A model generated the notes under the pieces. It was not told the DNA's origin. It made no database searches and saw only the letters and a list, made by a program, of their open reading frames with translations. From JAWWPG01 sp037719575 (GTDB lineage Bacteria; Actinomycetota; Actinomycetes; Propionibacteriales; Nocardioidaceae): 5,000 nucleotides of DNA. Location of the stretch: positions 1-5,000 of the forward strand of contig JBBJMF010000142.1 in NCBI GenBank assembly GCA_037719575.1, read 5' to 3'. Numbering within the stretch: position 1 is the first letter of the stretch; every line of letters begins with the position of its first letter. The translations under genes and the position numbers were made by a program. Shown in pieces: positions 1 to 5,000 of the stretch.

Positions 1-247
1 GGGCGAAGCGGCTGTTCAATCGTCGCGCGTCACACTGACCTTCGGAGGGGTCACCTTGCCCGACCGTCTCAGATAGCCGTGATTGCGCACAGGTGCAGGC
101 TATTGGCGCCGGTGGTGTACGCAGTCGACGGCGTCGAGGGTGACACCGCCCCAGGCAGCGTCTGAGCCAGCTCCAGTGCCCACACCCTGGTCGGTCATCG
201 GTGCGTGGTGGTGCGCCGGACAACATCACTGAAGGACTTCCGCCGTC
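1..247. other. Left flank without a supported gene
   Basis: I see no convincing gene here. On the plus strand all three frames are open at the left edge but close soon: stops lie at 36-38, 74-76 and 163-165. Any of these could be the tail of an upstream plus-strand gene, but none ends in a recognisable motif. On the minus strand an ATG at 198 opens a 32-codon frame ending at 100; it has no ribosome binding site and no family resemblance I recognise. The frame that later encodes the Fur protein is open from a GTG run at 205, but that 5' part is read as promoter DNA rather than coding sequence. No tRNA, insertion sequence end or long repeat was seen. Confidence 0.5.
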
Positions 248-282
248 TTGATTCGATCCAGAAAGTGAGCGAGACTCCGGGT
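248..282 (+). promoter_or_regulatory. Probable furA promoter and FurA operator, leaderless
   Basis: A -35-like TTGATT (248-253) is followed after 17 bp by GAGACT (271-276), a weak -10. The A of the ATG at 283 then lies 7 bp past the -10, where transcription would be expected to begin, so the mRNA would have little or no leader. This fits the absence of a Shine-Dalgarno sequence before 283. The stretch TCTTGATTCGATCCAGAAAG (246-265) is more AT-rich than its surroundings and, from memory, resembles the conserved promoter/operator block upstream of mycobacterial furA, where FurA binds to repress itself and where furA mRNA is leaderless. The resemblance is recalled, not computed. Confidence 0.55.
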
Positions 283-726
283 ATGGTCGGCGTCTCCGAG
301 GTCGAGCACCTCCTCCGCGGGGCTGCTCTCCGTGTGACGCGTCCTCGGGTGGCGGTGCTGGCCGCGGTCCGCGACCATCCGCACGTCGACACCGAGTCGA
401 TCATCGCCGTGGTGCGGGAGCGGGTCGGCGCCGTCTCCCACCAGGCCGTCTACGACGTTCTGCGCGCGCTGACCACCGCCGGCTTGGTGCGGCGCATCCA
501 GCCGGCCGGCTCCGTGGCGCGCTACGAGGCGCGGCTAGGGGACAACCACCACCACGTCGTATGCCGGTCGTGCGGTGCCATCGCCGATGTCGACTGCGCG
601 GTCGGTTTCGCCCCCTGCCTGACAGCCGCGGACGACGCCGGCTACACGATCGACGAAGCGGAGGTCGTCTACTGGGGCCAATGCACTGACTGCGCCCCAG
701 CAACCGCGGACCGGTCCGGCGGCTGA
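283..726 (+). CDS. furA: Fur-family peroxide-responsive repressor (FurA/CatR type)
   Basis: Metal-dependent cytoplasmic repressor of the Fur superfamily, 147 residues with the ATG at 283, close to the usual size of mycobacterial FurA. Residues about 15-75 form the winged-helix DNA-binding domain: LRVTRPRVAVL opens it, and the recognition region is VSHQAVYDVLRAL (51-63) followed by AGLVRRIQP. The dimerisation/metal domain carries the hallmark NHHHVVCRSCG (88-98), with His89-91 and Cys94/Cys97, then DVDCAVG, and a second CxxC at Cys134/Cys137; the two CxxC pairs could form a structural zinc site. It lies 89 bp upstream of katG on the same strand, the classical furA-katG order, so it most likely represses itself and katG until oxidised by peroxide. 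The same frame is open back to GTG 205, and GTG 265 is an alternative start, but homologous proteins begin near 283 and the promoter overlaps the longer versions. Family assignment is firm; peroxide sensing is inferred from family and context. Confidence 0.9.
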   Translation: MVGVSEVEHLLRGAALRVTRPRVAVLAAVRDHPHVDTESIIAVVRERVGAVSHQAVYDVLRALTTAGLVRRIQPAGSVARYEARLGDNHHHVVCRSCGAIADVDCAVGFAPCLTAADDAGYTIDEAEVVYWGQCTDCAPATADRSGG

Positions 727-759
727 ACAGCACAGCGTCCACCCACACGAGCAAACGAC

Positions 760-815
760 ATGACCAGGCACCAGCCGTGCCCTACGGCAGCGGCGAGACC
801 GGAGGAACAACCGAC

Positions 816-819
<4 letters not shown>
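760..819 (+). other. Possible 19-codon ORF overlapping the katG start
   Basis: An ATG at 760 opens a 19-residue frame (MTRHQPCPTAAARPEEQPT) whose TGA stop (817-819) overlaps the katG GTG start (816-818) in a GTGA arrangement typical of translational coupling. The katG ribosome binding site lies inside it. Upstream there is only a weak GAG 8 bp before the ATG, the codon use is unremarkable, and such short frames arise easily by chance in GC-rich DNA. It could be a translated leader of katG or nothing. Confidence 0.2.
801..806 (+). promoter_or_regulatory. katG ribosome binding site
   Basis: GGAGGA sits 9 bp before the GTG at 816, near-ideal complementarity and spacing. It decides the katG start: the longer frame beginning at GTG 777 would place this site inside the coding sequence and has no comparable site of its own. 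Confidence 0.8.
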
Positions 820-3062
<2,243 letters not shown>

Positions 3063-3076
3063 TCCGGTGTCGTAGG

Positions 3077-3093
3077 CGCGGAGGCGTTCCGCG
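3077..3093. terminator. Weak stem-loop between convergent katG and VOC gene
   Basis: A perfect 6-bp stem (CGCGGA / TCCGCG) with a 5-nt loop lies 14 bp after the katG stop. No T-tract follows in either direction. A second small stem (GGCT / AGCC, 3118-3130) is nearby. Since katG and the VOC gene converge here, a bidirectional terminator is expected, and many actinobacterial terminators lack a U-run, but the evidence is thin. Confidence 0.3.
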
Positions 3094-3137
3094 AGCTCGA
3101 CGCGGTGTGCAGGTCATGGCTGCGATAGCCGAACGGC

Positions 3138-3548
3138 TCAGCGCAGCTCCTGGATACGGAGCAGGTTGCCCGCGGGGTCGCGGAAGGCGCAGTCGCGGAC
3201 GCCGTACGGCTGCTCGGTCGGTTCCTGCACGACCTCGGCGCCGTTGGCCTCCAGCTTCGCGAAGGTGCCGTCGAGGTCGGCGGTGGCCAGGTTGATGCCG
3301 AAGTAGCTGCCCTTGGCCATCAGCTCCAGGATGGTGCGGCGCTCGTCATCGGTGATGCCGGGGTTGGCGGCCGGCGGGTGCAGGACGATGGACGTGTCGG
3401 GCTGGTCGGCAGGGCCGACGGTGATCCAGCGCATCCCCGCGTACCCGACGTCGTTGCGGACCTCGAAGCCGAGGGTGTCGCGGTAGAAGGCAAGGGATTC
3501 GTCCGGGTCGTTGTGCGGGAGGAAGCTCGAGTGAACGGTGATGTCCAT
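3138..3548 (-). CDS. VOC-fold protein, glyoxalase/bleomycin-resistance superfamily
   Basis: A 136-residue protein with the two-module beta-alpha-beta-beta-beta fold of the vicinal oxygen chelate superfamily. The first module opens MDITVHSSFLPHNDPDESLA, continues FYRDTLGFEV and ends with SIVLHPP; the second contains INLATADLDGTFAKLEANGA and closes with the typical FRDPAGNLLRIQEL. Possible metal ligands by position are His6, His57 and Glu134; the fourth, expected near residues 84-86, is not an obvious His or Glu, so a classical glyoxalase I site is uncertain. Such proteins act as dioxygenases, isomerases, thiol transferases or drug-binding resistance proteins; the substrate cannot be read from the sequence. 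The ATG at 3548 is chosen because it begins the first beta strand, although the frame stays open upstream. No clear Shine-Dalgarno precedes it, and the start is 5 bp after the stop of the araC-type gene, suggesting translational coupling in a two-gene operon. It converges on katG. Confidence 0.88.
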   Translation of the reverse strand: MDITVHSSFLPHNDPDESLAFYRDTLGFEVRNDVGYAGMRWITVGPADQPDTSIVLHPPAANPGITDDERRTILELMAKGSYFGINLATADLDGTFAKLEANGAEVVQEPTEQPYGVRDCAFRDPAGNLLRIQELR

Positions 3549-3553
3549 GGCCG

Positions 3554-4003
3554 TCAGACTATTTGCGGCTCGGGTGCCGGCGCTTCTCGATTCCTGATCG
3601 GTCTGGTCACCTGCTTCGCGACGCACGACGGCATCCCCGCCGTCGCGCGAGCTGTCTGGCCCCGATAGGTGCTGGGCGACACACCGACCAACTCGGTGAA
3701 GCGAGTGCTGAAAGTCCCCAGCGACGAGCAGCCGACCGCGAAACAGACCTCGGTGACGCTGAGGTCGCCACGACGCAGCAGCGCCATCGCGCGCTCGATG
3801 CGCCGCGTCATGAGATAGCTGTACGGCGACTCGCCGTAGGCGCGCCGGAACTCGCGGCTGAGGTGCCCGGCCGACATGTGCGCGCCACGCGCGAGCGCCT
3901 CGACGTCCAGCGGCTGCGCGTACTCCCGGTCGATCCGGTCGCGGACGCGGCGAAGCCGCGCGAGATCCTGCAGGTGCTGCGCCGTGCCGGGACTGCTGGT
4001 CAC
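3554..4003 (-). CDS. AraC-type regulator, DNA-binding domain only
   Basis: A 149-residue transcription factor made almost only of the AraC/XylS DNA-binding domain. The first helix-turn-helix spans about 33-56 (LDVEALARGAHMSAGHLSRE then FRRAYG), leading into ESPYSYLMTRRIERAMALL. The second spans about 82-106 (SVTEVCFAVGCSSLGTFSTR then FTELVG) and ends in the family signature GVSPSTYRG (107-115). Residues 116-149 are a Pro/Ala/Arg-rich tail without clear structure. There is no cupin or other sensor domain, so the family's usual ligand-binding half is absent; typical members are about 250-300 residues. GTG 4003 is the only sensible start: the frame is open upstream but runs antisense through the neighbouring UvrA-like gene and offers no nearby alternative. 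No Shine-Dalgarno is seen. Regulator plus VOC protein is a common actinobacterial pairing, and the 5-bp gap supports one operon. Its target is probably this operon, perhaps via the palindrome at 4019-4034 (inference). Confidence 0.88.
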   Translation of the reverse strand: MTSSPGTAQHLQDLARLRRVRDRIDREYAQPLDVEALARGAHMSAGHLSREFRRAYGESPYSYLMTRRIERAMALLRRGDLSVTEVCFAVGCSSLGTFSTRFTELVGVSPSTYRGQTARATAGMPSCVAKQVTRPIRNREAPAPEPQIV

Positions 4004-4018
4004 CCGCGAGATCGTGCC

Positions 4019-4034
4019 ACATACGACCGTATGT
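4019..4034. promoter_or_regulatory. Perfect palindrome upstream of the araC-type gene, candidate operator
   Basis: ACATACG-AC-CGTATGT is a perfect inverted repeat with 7-bp arms and a 2-bp centre, ending 15 bp before the GTG start at 4003. It is AT-richer than its surroundings and in the right place to overlap the promoter or 5' leader of the araC-VOC unit. A weak promoter fit on the minus strand is TTCATC, 18 bp, TATGTG, with the -10 inside the palindrome. AraC proteins usually prefer direct repeats, so a symmetric site may instead serve a dimeric regulator of another family. Confidence 0.45.
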
Positions 4035-4105
4035 ACGGCGGGATGAATGCCTACTCGACCCTGCTGTACATGCCCTTTTGCCGGTCGGGGCGGGTCGAAA
4101 CACAA

Positions 4106-4126
4106 GAGAGGACCTCTCACGGTCCA
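4106..4126 (-). terminator. Possible terminator after the UvrA-like gene
   Basis: Two overlapping inverted repeats lie 12-32 bp past the stop of the UvrA-like gene: GAGAGG-A-CCTCTC (4106-4118) and GGACC-TCTCAC-GGTCC (4111-4126). Read on the minus strand, the first is followed by TTGTGTTT, a broken T-run as in a weak intrinsic terminator. The two stems exclude each other and each has only 5-6 bp, so this is tentative. Confidence 0.35.
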
Positions 4127-4137
4127 CGAGGCCACGG

Positions 4138-5000
4138 TCAGGTGCCGACGTAGGTCGCAAGGTGCTCGCCGGTGAGGGTGGACCGGTCGGCGACGATGTC
4201 GGCGGGTGTGCCCTCGAAGACAATCCGGCCGCCGTCGTGGCCAGCACCGGGGCCGAGGTCGATCATCCAGTCGGCGTGCGCCATGACCGCTTGGTGATGC
4301 GTGATGACGATGACCGACTTGCCGGAGTCGACGAGCCGGTCGAGCAGGCCGAGCAGCTGCTCGACGTCGGCGAGGTGGAGGCCGGTGGTCGGCTCGTCGA
4401 GGACGTAGACGTCGCCCTTCTCGGCCATGTGGATGGCGAGCTTGAGTCGCTGCCGTTCGCCGCCGGACAGCGTAGTGAGCGGCTGGCCGAGGCTGAGGTA
4501 GCCGAGCCCGACGTCGGCGAGCCGGTCGAGGATCTTGTGGGCGGCCGGCGTGCGCGCGTCGCCGGCGCCGAAGAACTCCTCGGCCTGGGCCACGGACATC
4601 CCGAGCACCTCGCTGATGTTCTTCCCACCGAAGTCGTACTCCAGCACCGACGCCTGGAATCGCTTCCCCTCGCACTCCTCGCAGATGGACTCGACGGTGG
4701 CCATGATCCCCAAGTCCGTGTAGATGACGCCGGCGCCGTTGCAGGTGGGGCAGGCGCCCTCGGAGTTGGAGCTGAACAGGGCGGGCTTCACGTCGTTCGC
4801 CTTCGCGAAGGCCTTGCGGATCGGGTCGAGCAGCTTGGTGTAGGTCGCCGGGTTGCTGCGCCTCGAGCCTCGGATCGGGGTCTGGTCGATCGACACCACG
4901 TCCTCGCCGGCGGGGATCGACCCGTGCACGAGCGAGCTCTTGCCCGAGCCCGCCACCCCGGTGACGACGACGAGCACCCCGAGCGGGACGTCGGCGTCCA
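4138..5000 (-). CDS. UvrA-like ABC ATPase, C-terminal part (5' end outside window)
   Basis: The last 287 residues or so of a UvrA-family ABC ATPase; the frame is open through the right edge, where DVPLGVLVVVTG leads into the second ATPase module, so the GTG at 4977 is internal and not the start. In order: Walker A GVAGSGKSS (about 4936-4959), a zinc-finger with CPTC and CEEC separated by 19 residues as in UvrA, the signature LSGGERQR (4447-4470), Walker B VYVLDEPTTGLH, and an H-loop ITHHQAVMAHADW followed by MIDLGPGAG. These residues are intact. Canonical UvrA has LSGGEAQR and VIEHNLDVI at the corresponding places; the variants here (GERQRLKLA, VITHHQ) fit the shorter actinobacterial UvrA-like/DrrC group linked to resistance against DNA-binding drugs. 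This subgroup call is inference, because the N-terminal half, including the UvrB-binding region, is not visible. The stop is 134 bp upstream of the araC-type gene, with a hairpin between, so co-transcription is possible but not implied. Confidence 0.9.
   Translation of the reverse strand, partial: DADVPLGVLVVVTGVAGSGKSSLVHGSIPAGEDVVSIDQTPIRGSRRSNPATYTKLLDPIRKAFAKANDVKPALFSSNSEGACPTCNGAGVIYTDLGIMATVESICEECEGKRFQASVLEYDFGGKNISEVLGMSVAQAEEFFGAGDARTPAAHKILDRLADVGLGYLSLGQPLTTLSGGERQRLKLAIHMAEKGDVYVLDEPTTGLHLADVEQLLGLLDRLVDSGKSVIVITHHQAVMAHADWMIDLGPGAGHDGGRIVFEGTPADIVADRSTLTGEHLATYVGT

Noticed and set aside
100..198. 32-codon minus-strand ORF upstream of furA
   Set aside because: No ribosome binding site, no recognisable similarity and a length expected by chance.
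777..815. GTG 777 as the katG start
   Set aside because: It adds 13 residues unlike KatG, has no ribosome binding site, and would bury the near-perfect GGAGGA that serves GTG 816.
3549..4247. Upstream in-frame extension of the VOC gene to 4247
   Set aside because: It would run antisense-independent of any motif through the araC-type gene in another frame; the VOC fold begins exactly at ATG 3548.
4004..4675. Upstream in-frame extension of the araC-type gene into the UvrA-like gene
   Set aside because: The extension is Arg/Pro-rich shadow sequence of the UvrA-like gene in a different frame and has no AraC sensor-domain features.

Overview
The window is GC-rich, with codons ending mostly in G or C and several GTG starts. 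It carries a Fur-family regulator directly upstream of a catalase-peroxidase gene, an arrangement known from mycobacteria and streptomycetes. Together these point to an actinomycete (Actinomycetota) chromosome. I cannot name the genus from the sequence alone.

Layout. Positions 1-247 hold no gene I can support. A likely furA promoter/operator at 248-282 runs straight into a FurA/CatR-type repressor gene (283-726, +). An 89-bp gap follows, with a possible 19-codon ORF at its 3' end, and then katG (816-3062, +), which has a strong ribosome binding site. The katG start lies inside a run of six 9-bp units, so the protein has a repetitive acidic N-terminus. katG converges on a minus-strand block across 75 bp. 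That block, read in its own direction, is a UvrA-like ATPase gene (C-terminal part only, entering from the right edge and stopping at 4138), a 134-bp gap with a hairpin and a perfect palindrome, a short AraC-type DNA-binding protein (4003-3554), and a VOC/glyoxalase-fold protein (3548-3138) starting 5 bp after it.

How the genes work together. The left half is a peroxide-defence unit: the metal-dependent FurA-type protein represses its own promoter and, through read-through, katG; oxidation relieves this and KatG removes hydrogen peroxide. In the right half the AraC-type protein and the VOC protein are almost certainly co-transcribed, with the palindrome as a candidate operator. The UvrA-like protein belongs to the UvrA/DrrC ATPase group (DNA repair or resistance to DNA-binding drugs), and no sequence evidence ties it functionally to araC-VOC. 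All gene families here are known. I did not find a convincing new system. The points most worth a look are the probable leaderless furA start, the katG N-terminal repeat, the short ORF overlapping the katG start, and the palindrome before the araC gene.
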